Shown: piece after piece, positions 36,452 through 44,556 of the stretch
Numbering within the stretch: position 1 is the stretch's first letter
Layout of the letters: every line of letters starts with the position of its first letter
Assembly: GCA_051649365.1 (NCBI GenBank)
Contig: JBOFGY010000170.1
Coordinates: 1 to 61,183 of the forward strand
Source of the DNA: CAVTAE01 sp051649365
GTDB taxonomy: Bacteria > Deinococcota > Deinococci > Deinococcales > Trueperaceae
Length of the DNA stretch: 61,183 nucleotides
Reading direction: 5' to 3'
Position numbers and translations under genes: made by a program
The notes under the pieces: model-generated
What the model saw: only the letters and a program-made list of their open reading frames with translations
Told to the model about the DNA's origin: nothing
Database searches by the model: none

Positions 36452-37131
36452 GCAACACCCTCACGGCGTTTGACAAGTCTCGAGACTACTAAACTTGTCC
36501 CAAAAATGAGTACAGAAATCACCAGGATGCGCCAATCAAACTTTGGTGTGCCACTTTCTAAACCGCTCGAGGCCCCAAAGAGCACGAAGGAGACCGTACC
36601 AGGAATCGAACCGAGCATGGTCGCCAAAATAAATGGAACATAATTAATTTTTAGAAAACCAGCAGCGTAGTTCACCAAGTCGTAAGGCAGAAGAATCAGG
36701 CGCATAATAAAAATGGTTTCAAAACTATTGTGGCGCATCCGCTGCAAATAACGTTGCAGTGCATTTTGATTTTCTGAAGCTACAACATCTTGCCTCAAGA
36801 GTCGCCCAACCACATAAGCGAGGCTCGCACTAAGATTACTTCCCAGTACCGCATAAACAATGCCCCACAACGGCCCGCACAAAGCACCTATCGCTAAGGT
36901 CAAAATACTCGCAGGGAAAAAGACTAAGGGACGCACAGTGTACACAGCTGTGAAAATAAGACCACGCAAGTGAATAGGCATATCTGCAAGCGCAGTCGTG
37001 AGTTGGCGTGTAGCTGCGAGGGGAGTGAGGTTGTGCTGGCTTGAGTACACCACAAGCGCAGCAATGAGCGCGAACCAAAAGAGCAAGGCAATGAGCTGGC
37101 GTTTGAGAAAGGGTGGTGGAGCCGTCATCAT
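36448..37131 (-). CDS. TVP38/TMEM64-family (DedA-like) membrane protein
   Basis: A 227-residue polytopic protein with five to six helices. The SNARE-associated/VTT core is FFPASILTLAIGALCGPLWGIVYAVLGSNLSASLAYVVGRLL and the second half MRLILLPYDLVNYAAGFLKI. Family members move or scramble lipids or are linked to membrane homeostasis. It is first in a two-gene operon with the flavoprotein (ATGA overlap), and a CDP-alcohol phosphatidyltransferase follows upstream, so a lipid-related role is sensible. Confidence 0.9.
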   Translation of the reverse strand: MMTAPPPFLKRQLIALLFWFALIAALVVYSSQHNLTPLAATRQLTTALADMPIHLRGLIFTAVYTVRPLVFFPASILTLAIGALCGPLWGIVYAVLGSNLSASLAYVVGRLLRQDVVASENQNALQRYLQRMRHNSFETIFIMRLILLPYDLVNYAAGFLKINYVPFILATMLGSIPGTVSFVLFGASSGLESGTPKFDWRILVISVLIFGTSLVVSRLVKRREGVA

Positions 37132-37227
37132 TACTAGTATGACTTTACAAGGTTCACGAAAGTATCACTGTAGTCTCCTTCATCCTAAACCCATTTGTTT
37201 TATAAAAAGGTGAGTCATGAAGTGTAC

Positions 37228-37824
37228 TTAATGTAAGTTTGACTCTGCCCAACTAAGCCGCTGAAAAATTGTGAAGATGATAAGGAGGGCCATCACCAAC
37301 ATAAGATAGGGTGCAAAAGCTGGAAACACTAAAAAAAGACTGTAAAAAATTATCGTTTCTGCTCCTTCAACAAAACCAGAGGGGAAGGCAATGCTCGTAT
37401 AACCTGAGGAGTGGGCGCGTTTTTCTAACAAGGCTGAAAGATACAACCACGACCCCGCATTAACATAAAAGGTAAGGAGCAAAAAGGCAAAAGCAAGAAA
37501 AGTACCGAGTGAACCAAGCGACCACACAAGCGCAAAGGGTAGGAGCGCGTAAATGGCAAAATCACAAATGATATCTAGGTAACCGCCCCAATCACTTTGC
37601 TCCTTCCGCAGACGAGCCACTTCACCATCCAGTCCGTCGAGAAAACGGTTTGCGAGCCACAATAAAAGTGCGACAAGGTAGTAACCCAATCCAGCAGTAA
37701 GTGCGGCCGAAAGTCCAACAACAAATGCTAACAACGTGATTTGCAAAGGTGGGATATCCGAAAAACGCTGCGCCACAGGCACGAACACGTTTGCTTTCAC
37801 AACACGCAGGCGTTCATCAAACAC
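37228..37824 (-). CDS. CDP-alcohol phosphatidyltransferase
   Basis: A 198-residue membrane enzyme with the family signature D-G-x2-A-R-x8-G-x3-D-x3-D, visible as DGLDGEVARLRKEQSDWGG then YLDIICD. Four to six helices follow. Such enzymes transfer a phosphatidyl group from CDP-diacylglycerol or a related donor to an alcohol such as glycerol phosphate, inositol phosphate or serine. The acceptor cannot be deduced. The promoter faces the DUF3810 gene across only 35 bases. Confidence 0.9.
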   Translation of the reverse strand: MFDERLRVVKANVFVPVAQRFSDIPPLQITLLAFVVGLSAALTAGLGYYLVALLLWLANRFLDGLDGEVARLRKEQSDWGGYLDIICDFAIYALLPFALVWSLGSLGTFLAFAFLLLTFYVNAGSWLYLSALLEKRAHSSGYTSIAFPSGFVEGAETIIFYSLFLVFPAFAPYLMLVMALLIIFTIFQRLSWAESNLH

Positions 37825-37859
37825 GCTCGTTAGCTTAACAGGTTCGGTAGACTAGAAAT

Positions 37860-38936
37860 GTGAAAACTCTTGAACTTGGTAAGCAACCTAAGGTCTTCTG
37901 GCTGAAGTGGTTGCCCGTACTGCTTTTGCTTATGATCAGTATGCTTTGGTCACTCGTTCAACCCTCGAGCCGCTGGATAGAAAACATGTATAGTTTAGGG
38001 CTTTATCCAACTCTTGCGAGCCTGCTCGTTCCTATTACGAATAGCGTGCCATTTTCTATCAGTGGCATATTGCTTGTACTTCTACCTATTGTTTGGCTCG
38101 TATGGACAGTGAGGCAGTTTCGGCGTAAAAAATGTTTGCGCCAGCATTTTTTACGCTGGCTGCGCCGAACTGTTCTTGTAATACTGGGTCTTTATCTGTG
38201 GTTTACGCTCGCTTGGGGTATCCATTATCAACGTGAATCCATCGAAACACAACTCGGTTTAACAGCAGCAACCTTTAGCGAAAATGACCTGCGAAGACTT
38301 GTTACAACCTTAAGCAACATTGTTGAGGATAACGCCAATGTAGAGCGTGATATCGCTCAGGCCCAAACCTCTTTACGCACGTCGTTGCTCGAGACCGTCG
38401 CAACCATCACAGGCGTAACACCCACCTTGCCAGCGTGGGTGAAAGTTTTGCCCGCAGGCACACTGATTCGCGCGGGGAATGCTTCGGGGATTATCTCACC
38501 GTTTACTCTCGAGCCTCATATAGACGGCGCACTCACGGAAGTGTACGGTCTTGCAGTTGGCACACACGAACTCGCCCATATTGCGGGTTATGCAGGCGAA
38601 GCCGATGCGGATTTTATCGCTGCCCTTGCAGGGCTCAATGCGAGTGACCCTTATGCACGTTACGCAGTGGCACTGAAGCTGTGGAGTGATGCCGTGTGGC
38701 AATTATCAGAGGTTGAACGAAGAGAAGCTGTTGATGCTTTACCACAACGTGCGAAAGACGATTTGGAAGCAATGTATGAATCCTTTCGGCGTTACGGATT
38801 ACCCCAGTGGGTGCAAAACCTGCAAAGCGGTATGTACAATCGCTACCTCATGAGTCAAGGTGTTGAAGCTGGTATTAAAGATTATTCAAGAACCACAACA
38901 CTCTTACTTGCAGCACAACAGCAAGGACTTTTTTGA
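37860..38936 (+). CDS. DUF3810 family membrane protein
   Basis: A 358-residue protein with three N-terminal helices (about 15-130) and a C-terminal extracytoplasmic domain bearing VGTHELAHIAGYAGEADADF. The HExxH and downstream glutamate suggest a zinc metalloprotease, as is typical of DUF3810. YRESIETQL-like and YPRPK-like regions also fit. Biological role unknown to me. It starts with GTG (or a nearby codon) immediately after the divergent phosphatidyltransferase gene. Confidence 0.82.
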   Translation: MKTLELGKQPKVFWLKWLPVLLLLMISMLWSLVQPSSRWIENMYSLGLYPTLASLLVPITNSVPFSISGILLVLLPIVWLVWTVRQFRRKKCLRQHFLRWLRRTVLVILGLYLWFTLAWGIHYQRESIETQLGLTAATFSENDLRRLVTTLSNIVEDNANVERDIAQAQTSLRTSLLETVATITGVTPTLPAWVKVLPAGTLIRAGNASGIISPFTLEPHIDGALTEVYGLAVGTHELAHIAGYAGEADADFIAALAGLNASDPYARYAVALKLWSDAVWQLSEVERREAVDALPQRAKDDLEAMYESFRRYGLPQWVQNLQSGMYNRYLMSQGVEAGIKDYSRTTTLLLAAQQQGLF

Positions 38937-39017
38937 GCCAGTCAGCATTTCAGTAGGTCAGTTTTTATGATGAATACGGTTCCGCAAGATGAACTCGAGG
39001 TTGAAAACTAACACATC

Positions 39018-39385
39018 AAAATATGCGAGAGCAAAGCGTACAATCAAGTTGTCGGTATTGAGCGTTGGGTTGCTTTCGTGTGGTATAAGTCTCTAGGTAA
39101 ACTAACAGGTCGCGCCATTGCAATTAATCACGCCCTTGGATTCAAGCTTTATATAGCTTAGATAGATTAGTGGCTCACGACGAAACAGCTCGAATCTTAT
39201 TCGCGGAAGTAATAAAAAGAGAAATTGTGCCCAAACTGGAGTGAACACAACTTCTCGAGATAACTTCATATGTGACTAGACGCTATCTCAAAAGTCATTT
39301 TGATGCAGAATCCGTCAATGAAATGAATAATGTTTCAGAATTTATCAAGTTATTTGAAAGGAAATCTCATAATTATGACTTTTGA
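39018..39385 (+). pseudogene. relic of an unidentified protein
   Basis: Two coding-looking stretches lie in different frames. The first reads YNQVVGIERWVAFVWYKSLG up to about 39160. The second, from 39155, reads SLDRLVAHDETARILFAEV and continues through an in-frame TGA at 39242 to a stop at 39385. The amino-acid composition is natural over about 120 residues. I cannot name the family. The remaining non-coding DNA after the DUF3810 gene shows nothing else. Confidence 0.5.
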
Positions 39386-39419
39386 GATGGGCTCTAATCT
39401 TCTTGTCAGGTTGATTGGG

Positions 39420-40334
39420 TCACTCCTCACTGGTCTGGACGCGGTAAATCCGAAAGTTCTCTGTGCCTTCAGAAAAATCCATCTCACCCGCAAACATAGT
39501 GTGTAAACGGTTGACCGTGAAATAGAACCAACCTTCCCGCCCCCACCCAAAGGTATCAGGTCAAATAAACTCGGGGCTCCTAGCAAAGGTTTCTACTTCA
39601 CCCAAAGCAGGTGAATAGCGCAGTAACGCATTCTGCGACAACGCTGTGATGTAAACATTGCCAGCCGCGTCTACCGCTAACCCGTCCGTGCCACCGATGC
39701 CTTCTGCCAACGTTTTCACAGCAGCTTCGATCTCGGCTTCGCTGTTGTCACGCTTGCGTAAAACACTCGTGGGAATGCTGTAAAGCGCGTCACCTGTCGT
39801 CACTGACCAGTAAAGCTCTGCACCATCAGGGCTAAGGGCAATGCCGTTGATACCCACTTGCAAAGGATTATCAGGAAAGACTTGTACCCCTTCAATGGTT
39901 AAAGGTGTGGCTGGGTTGTTCGCTGTTGTTGGGTGACGGTCTAAAACACGTCTTGCAGAACCCGTTACCAAGTCCATTACAATAATACCAGAAGCCACAC
40001 TCGAGCCCGCACGATTTCCCGAGTCACTGATGTAAAGCATTTGGTTTTGTTCATCTAAAGCCATGTCATTAAGAAACGAAGTCGTTGGTGAAGCAAGGTC
40101 ATCGGTAATGGGAATACGTCTTACTTCTTGGTTCGTGGTCAAATCCCAGACAATCAGTTTTTGACCACCTTGAAGCGAGGCTTCATCACTCGCGGTATAC
40201 CCCATGTCTAAAATCCACATCTGGTTTTGACTGTCTATAGCAAAACCCAAAACACTTTGCAGTGCCTCGGGGTTGCCTACTTCGTTCATCTCACGGCTCG
40301 GGAAAGGACGTAGTAAGGTGCGTCCGTCTACTGA
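39420..40334 (-). pseudogene. MRJP/SMP-30-like (royal-jelly family) beta-propeller, truncated
   Basis: The frame encodes a secreted-type propeller protein of the bacterial major-royal-jelly-protein family (FAIDSQNQMWILDMG, FLNDMALDEQNQMLYISDSG, INGIALSPDGAELYWSVTTGD, GGTDGLAVDAAGNVYIT). It lacks about 60 N-terminal residues and any signal peptide; the homology begins at VDGRTLLRPFP (40334), where it abuts the DJ-1 gene. Near the end a TGA at 39561-39563 interrupts a segment whose family counterpart has Trp (before PDTFGWG). The same frame then goes on with YFTVNRLHTMFAGEMD to a stop at 39420. Confidence 0.82.
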
Positions 40335-40770
40335 CTAAAAACTCACCGTTGGATAAACGCACGTTGACGAGTGCCGCAGGCCCGTGACACACCGCCACAA
40401 CCACACCACCTTTTTCGTAAATGCTCGAGGCCAGCTCAGCGAGTTCTGTGTTGTTTGGGAAATCCCACATCGTGCCGTGACCACCAGCGTAGAAAATCGC
40501 GTGGTAATTATCAGGATTTACTTGGTCAGGCGTGAGTGTGCTGGCGAGTTTGTCTTTGTTCTCCTCTAAGAATCTCACTTGCGAAGCATCATCGGCTTTG
40601 AAACCATCTTTGGGTGGCTCGCCACCTTTAGAGCTTACAAAATCAACCGTGTAACCCTGTGCCTTGAAAACTTCGTAAGGGTGCGCAGCTTCGGGCACGT
40701 AATAACCCGTTTTGCGAAGACCACCTAAATCGTCGTGGCTTGTTAGCACCATCAAAATATTCTTGTTCAT
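40291..40770 (-). pseudogene. DJ-1/PfpI-family protein, C-terminally truncated
   Basis: The ATG at 40770 follows AAAGGAG and gives MNKNILMVLTSHDDLG. The DJ-1/PfpI fold of the Hsp31-like/type 1 glutamine amidotransferase-like group is clear: YVPEAAHPYEVFKAQG, VDFVSSKGG, AIFYAGGHGTMWDFP and the nucleophile Cys in VVAVCHGPAAL. After LSNGEFLVS the family sequence stops and out-of-frame DNA from the neighbouring MRJP gene follows, so about 60-70 residues are missing. The catalytic centre is intact, but the fold is probably incomplete. Confidence 0.8.
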
Positions 40771-40870
40771 CCTATTCTCCTTTCGTTTGCTCCCGAGGTC
40801 AACTCGGAGCATGAAAGTATGTTAGGTCGCAACTACCATATAAATCAAACAGCTTTTTGCCATACTTGCT

Positions 40871-40884
40871 ATAACTTTTGTTAT
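40871..40884. promoter_or_regulatory. candidate LysR binding site
   Basis: ATAACTTTTGTTAT is a perfect inverted repeat with a four-base centre, directly before the LysR gene and within the divergent promoter region toward the DJ-1 gene. Its form resembles LysR-type boxes. Confidence 0.5.
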
Positions 40885-40895
40885 GGGTAGGTTCT

Positions 40896-41795
40896 ATGCT
40901 TAATCTCAGCCAACTTCGCAGTTTTCAAAGCATTTATCGTTTGGGGTCTTTTTCAAAGGCAGCCGAAGGGCTTCACTTAACGCAACCAGCGTTGACAAAA
41001 CAAATTCAGCAACTCGAGCAGCGTCTAGGGCATACACTTTTTACACGCTTACCTAGAGGCATCACTCCAACACCCGCAGCACACGAGTTAGCAAGGCGCA
41101 TCGGGCCGCATCTGGACGCGCTCGAGAGTCTATCCAATACCTTTAAGCTAGGTGGCTCAGCGTTAGCTGGAACCGTCTACCTTGGCGGCCCGAGCGAATT
41201 TTTGGGTGCGAAAGTTTTGCCTGCATTGGCAGATTTGCACGAAGAAAAGATTCAACTTCGCATCAAATTAGGTCAGCCTGAAATGTTGTTGGAAGAACTC
41301 CAAGCAGGTGCCCTCGATATGTTTGTGTCTACCGTTCGCCTCAGTCGCCCTAGCTTGGAAACAACACCACTTTACTTGGAAGAACTCGTCTTAGTAGGCA
41401 ATCACGAATGGGCTGACAAACTTCCAGCTAAGCAACTGGCAAGTAAGGGGCTCGAGCTACTCGCCAACATTCCACTTCTTACTTACAGCGAAGAACTTCC
41501 GCTCATTCGCAGATACTGGCGCAAGGTGTTTGGCAAAGTTCCAGATACAACTGCAGCCGTCGTTCTTGCAGATTTACGTGCCATTGTGCAGGCTGCTATT
41601 GCGGGAGCAGGTGTCACCGTGATACCGCGTTATTTAGTTGAAGACGCGATTGCAAGTAGTGAACTTGTCGAATTACTTAAACCCAGTAAGCCACCTGTCA
41701 ATCAACTTTATCTTGCTTCACAAACAGGAGGGAAAGTCCAAACTCGAGTTGCTTATGTAAAAGATAGACTTTTAAGAGCCAGCTCTATCTGGTAA
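40896..41795 (+). CDS. LysR-family transcriptional regulator
   Basis: A 299-residue LysR regulator. The winged helix-turn-helix is LSQLRSFQSIYRLGSFSKAAEGLHLTQPALTKQIQQLEQRLG (residues 3-45), and the effector domain starts GTVYLGGPSEF. The ATG at 40896 fits the family; an upstream in-frame start would add six residues. It is divergent from the DJ-1 gene, the classical target geometry, but that target is now damaged. The effector is unknown. Confidence 0.93.
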   Translation: MLNLSQLRSFQSIYRLGSFSKAAEGLHLTQPALTKQIQQLEQRLGHTLFTRLPRGITPTPAAHELARRIGPHLDALESLSNTFKLGGSALAGTVYLGGPSEFLGAKVLPALADLHEEKIQLRIKLGQPEMLLEELQAGALDMFVSTVRLSRPSLETTPLYLEELVLVGNHEWADKLPAKQLASKGLELLANIPLLTYSEELPLIRRYWRKVFGKVPDTTAAVVLADLRAIVQAAIAGAGVTVIPRYLVEDAIASSELVELLKPSKPPVNQLYLASQTGGKVQTRVAYVKDRLLRASSIW

Positions 41796-41827
41796 CACAC
41801 TACTGGGTAACACACTACCTCAAAAAG

Positions 41828-41857
41828 AGAAGCTCACCCTAAGGCAAGCTTCTTTTA
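41828..41857 (+). terminator. intrinsic terminator of the LysR gene
   Basis: AGAAGCT (41828-41834) pairs with AGCTTCT (41847-41853), followed by TTTAC. Just before it, GGTAACACACTAC is repeated directly at about 41792 and 41807. Confidence 0.6.
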
Positions 41858-41945
41858 CTTCGTATCTATCCGAGAACCCAAATCACACTTTTCTAGGACA
41901 AAAAACGGGGAGGTTTTTGGATAAATTCTTATTTAAGCGGTATTA

Positions 41946-42866
41946 TTAGTTCACTCGAGCTACAGGCCTAAGCAGCTGTGAACTGAACTCGAGCTTCATT
42001 TCAACACCCGCAGCGCGAAGATTGTTGCCGGGTAAAGCATAGGTATCTGCAGCATTTAAGTTCACGCTGTAACCAAGATCAGCTAAGGATGCAATCGTCA
42101 CACGACTGAGCGGATTTGAACCATCGTTTAAATACCCTGTCATCAGTTCATTGTTAAAGGTAGTTTCACGCCAGTGAGCATCTCTTGTTCCTTCACCGCC
42201 CGTGTTCTCCACAGGAACGTTACCTGAACCACCAAGGGAACGATATTCACGAATTGCTTCTGCACCTGTATAGGTGGGATTCGAGCCACCACCACCCGAG
42301 AGTACCCCAAAGAGATCCCAGAGCGTACCTACACCTACAATATGACCCATCTCGTGAACCGCGATAGCACTAAGCTGACTACTGAATTGACTCACATCCG
42401 CTGTATCGAAAATAAGAGTGCCAGCAGTTGTCAAACCTGAAGAAGAACGAATATAGCATGGTCCTGCTTGGGCAAGCGTGCCACCTGAACCGTCAATGTT
42501 GGCAACACCAGCGAAGATGAGTACGTCATCAATGGTACCATTAAATGATGGGTTACTCCCACAACTGTTCGCTTTGATTCTCCCACGCACATCAGGAAGG
42601 TCACTAGTAACCACACCTTGCCAACGGTTTGCACCTGCTTGCAGCGCATCTCTTAATGACTGAGAAGGATTACCTACAATTTGCAGTGTGATGTTGTAAC
42701 CTGGTGCGCCCTGAGCTCCAATATCATTGGAGGTCTCGAGGTCATCCGCGACAGGTAAATCCTGAACACCATTAGGCACATTGACCTCTGCTGTAGGTGT
42801 AGACGTATCGCAAGCAACTAGGATAAAACCCAACGCCAGCATGACGGCAAAAAAACTTTTTTTCAT
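41946..42866 (-). CDS. leishmanolysin-like (M8) zinc metalloprotease lipoprotein
   Basis: A 306-residue predicted lipoprotein (signal ending GFILVAC, then a short acidic linker). The zinc motif HEMGHIVGVGTLWD, a downstream His in RDAHWRE and the Met in ELMTGYLND give the metzincin arrangement of leishmanolysin-related peptidases. An insert with four glycines (SGGGGSNPTYTG) and two cysteines is present. It would act at the cell surface or outside. The ATG follows AGGAGG. A perfect 40-bp palindrome lies 92 bases upstream. Confidence 0.87.
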   Translation of the reverse strand: MKKSFFAVMLALGFILVACDTSTPTAEVNVPNGVQDLPVADDLETSNDIGAQGAPGYNITLQIVGNPSQSLRDALQAGANRWQGVVTSDLPDVRGRIKANSCGSNPSFNGTIDDVLIFAGVANIDGSGGTLAQAGPCYIRSSSGLTTAGTLIFDTADVSQFSSQLSAIAVHEMGHIVGVGTLWDLFGVLSGGGGSNPTYTGAEAIREYRSLGGSGNVPVENTGGEGTRDAHWRETTFNNELMTGYLNDGSNPLSRVTIASLADLGYSVNLNAADTYALPGNNLRAAGVEMKLEFSSQLLRPVARVN

Positions 42867-42957
42867 ATACTTCCTCCTGTGGATGCGTTTGCAGGTAGGT
42901 AACAGCGTAGTGGATTGTAATTCTGCAACAACAACTATAAAAACATATGTAGTGTGA

Positions 42958-42997
42958 GAAAGTCTCGAGGGCTATCATGATAGCCCTCGAGACTTTC
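42958..42997. repeat. 40-bp perfect palindrome with two CTCGAG sites
   Basis: Bases 42958-42997 read the same on both strands, with centre ATCATGAT and arms AAAGTCTCGAGGGCTATC. Each arm holds one CTCGAG. No T tract follows on either side, so it is a weak terminator candidate. It lies between the dhaK stop and the metalloprotease gene. Confidence 0.95.
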
Positions 42998-43126
42998 AAT
43001 GTAGGCGCACTTTTGTTCTACAGTTTTATTTTAATCTAAACAAGATAAATCAGGAAGTAGCAAGGTTGTTTTATTTAGTTTATCGAGCTTCTATATAGAA
43101 ACCAGGAAACTTTTCTACTTAAACCT

Positions 43127-44116
43127 TTATTGCTTCCAACGCAGTGCAGCTGTATGCACAGGTGCATCCCAATACTTCAGCAGCTCATCATCAAAAAGTG
43201 AGAGTGTGAGCGAACACCCCGCCATTTCAAGCGATGTCACGTAATTTCCAACGAGGCTTCTTGAAATCTCTACACTGCTCCCAGAGAGCACACGTTGCGC
43301 GGCATCATACATAAGTGTAAGTTCCATAAGGGGTGTGCCACCAAAACCATTCACAAGCAAAAGTGCTTTTGAACCCTTGCTCGGTTTCAAGTCCTCGAGC
43401 ATCACCTGTATCATTTCTTTTGCAATGGCATCGGCACTCGTTAATGGCACACGCCGACGGCCTGGCTCACCGTGAATGCCTACGCCTATTTCCATATCGG
43501 TTTCAGGAAGTTCAAAGGTTGGTTTACCGGCAGCAGGTACTGTGCAACTTGTTAGTGCCACACCCAGCGACGCTGTATGCTTTATAACATTTTCACCAAG
43601 TGATTGACAGGCTTGCAAATTCGCACCGCTTTCTGCAGCAGCACCAACAATTTTTTCTACAATCATCGTACCAGCTACACCACGCCGGCCTGTTGTAAAG
43701 GTGCTATTTTCTACTGCGACATCATCATTCACTAAGATGGTGGCGTTAGTCCCGCTATACATTTCGCTGCCCATTTCAAAATTCATCACATCACCTGAAT
43801 AGTTCTTAACAATAAAAAGCACACCTGCATCTCCCCCAACAGCTTCCGCAGTAGCCATCATTTGGTCTGGCGTAGGTGACGTAAATACTTGTCCAGGACA
43901 CGCTGCGTCGAGCATTCCGTAGCCAACAAAGCCAGCGTGCAAGGGTTCGTGACCGCTACCGCCACCTGAAATCAGTGTGACTTTCTTTTTATTGACAGTT
44001 GCTCTTGTCACATACGTTGGGTTCATATGGACTTTGACAATATCCTTATACGCAGAGCCAAAACCGCGCAGACTTTCGGTTAAAACGTCCTCTACTTTAT
44101 TCATAAGTTTTTTCAT
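43127..44116 (-). CDS. dhaK: dihydroxyacetone kinase, DHA-binding subunit DhaK
   Basis: A 329-residue DhaK. It holds dihydroxyacetone covalently and receives phosphate from DhaL. The substrate histidine is His215 in GVGIHGEPGRR; His56 in GGGSGHEPLHAGFVG and the Asp in FIVKNYSGDVMNFEM complete the site. It is a bacterial PTS-type DhaK rather than an ATP-dependent fusion. It is the last gene of the importer-kinase operon and overlaps the HTH gene by four bases. Confidence 0.96.
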   Translation of the reverse strand: MKKLMNKVEDVLTESLRGFGSAYKDIVKVHMNPTYVTRATVNKKKVTLISGGGSGHEPLHAGFVGYGMLDAACPGQVFTSPTPDQMMATAEAVGGDAGVLFIVKNYSGDVMNFEMGSEMYSGTNATILVNDDVAVENSTFTTGRRGVAGTMIVEKIVGAAAESGANLQACQSLGENVIKHTASLGVALTSCTVPAAGKPTFELPETDMEIGVGIHGEPGRRRVPLTSADAIAKEMIQVMLEDLKPSKGSKALLLVNGFGGTPLMELTLMYDAAQRVLSGSSVEISRSLVGNYVTSLEMAGCSLTLSLFDDELLKYWDAPVHTAALRWKQ

Positions 44117-44556
44117 GATTTCTCCTCATTAGGTGTCGTTGTTTCATTGGCAAATAAATTGTAAAGCCGCCGCACGGTGTCTTGCAGAAGGAGTTCGAGA
44201 GCCTCCTGTTTTGCAGGGCTTTGTAAAACGGGCACTTGAATGTGTAGCGTTTTGTAATGACGAGGTTTATCAAGTGTGGACAGTTGATCAGGATGAGCTA
44301 TATTATAGGCAAGTAAAAAATTCGCGCGCTCACTTTCGGATAAATGGCACACATCCATAATGGCTTCCACGTGCCTCGTGGGTATCGGTGTTTGGTCATT
44401 TGGATTGGAAATCAGCGAGACAAAACTTTTGTGTGTTCCTAATACTTGGGCAATTTTTTGACGCACGCCTGACGGACGCTGGTCTAAATACTCACGCAAT
44501 ATTTTTTTATAAGCTGTTATCAAATCTTGTTTAGAGAGTGTAACAACTGGCATCAA
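44113..44556 (-). CDS. HTH protein of the dha operon
   Basis: A 147-residue small protein. The N-terminal half reads SGVRQKIAQVLGTHKSFVSLISNP, an XRE-like helix-turn-helix in which RQKIAQVLGTHKSFVS forms the two helices. The C-terminal half is charged, with a helix LLLQDTVRRLYNLFA. Overlaps on both sides (ATGA) show it is made together with HPr-EI and DhaK, so it is probably the operon's regulator or a sensor of the phosphorelay. The ligand is unknown. Confidence 0.7.
   Translation of the reverse strand: MMPVVTLSKQDLITAYKKILREYLDQRPSGVRQKIAQVLGTHKSFVSLISNPNDQTPIPTRHVEAIMDVCHLSESERANFLLAYNIAHPDQLSTLDKPRHYKTLHIQVPVLQSPAKQEALELLLQDTVRRLYNLFANETTTPNEEKS

Noticed and set aside
25730..39563. TGA read as tryptophan: in-frame TGA codons at 25730, 39242 and 39561, one of them where relatives have Trp.
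   Set aside because: Many intact genes here end at TGA, often in ATGA overlaps with the next gene (for example at 13270, 47549 and 49876), and ordinary Trp codons are TGG. The affected genes have additional lesions, so they are pseudogenes.
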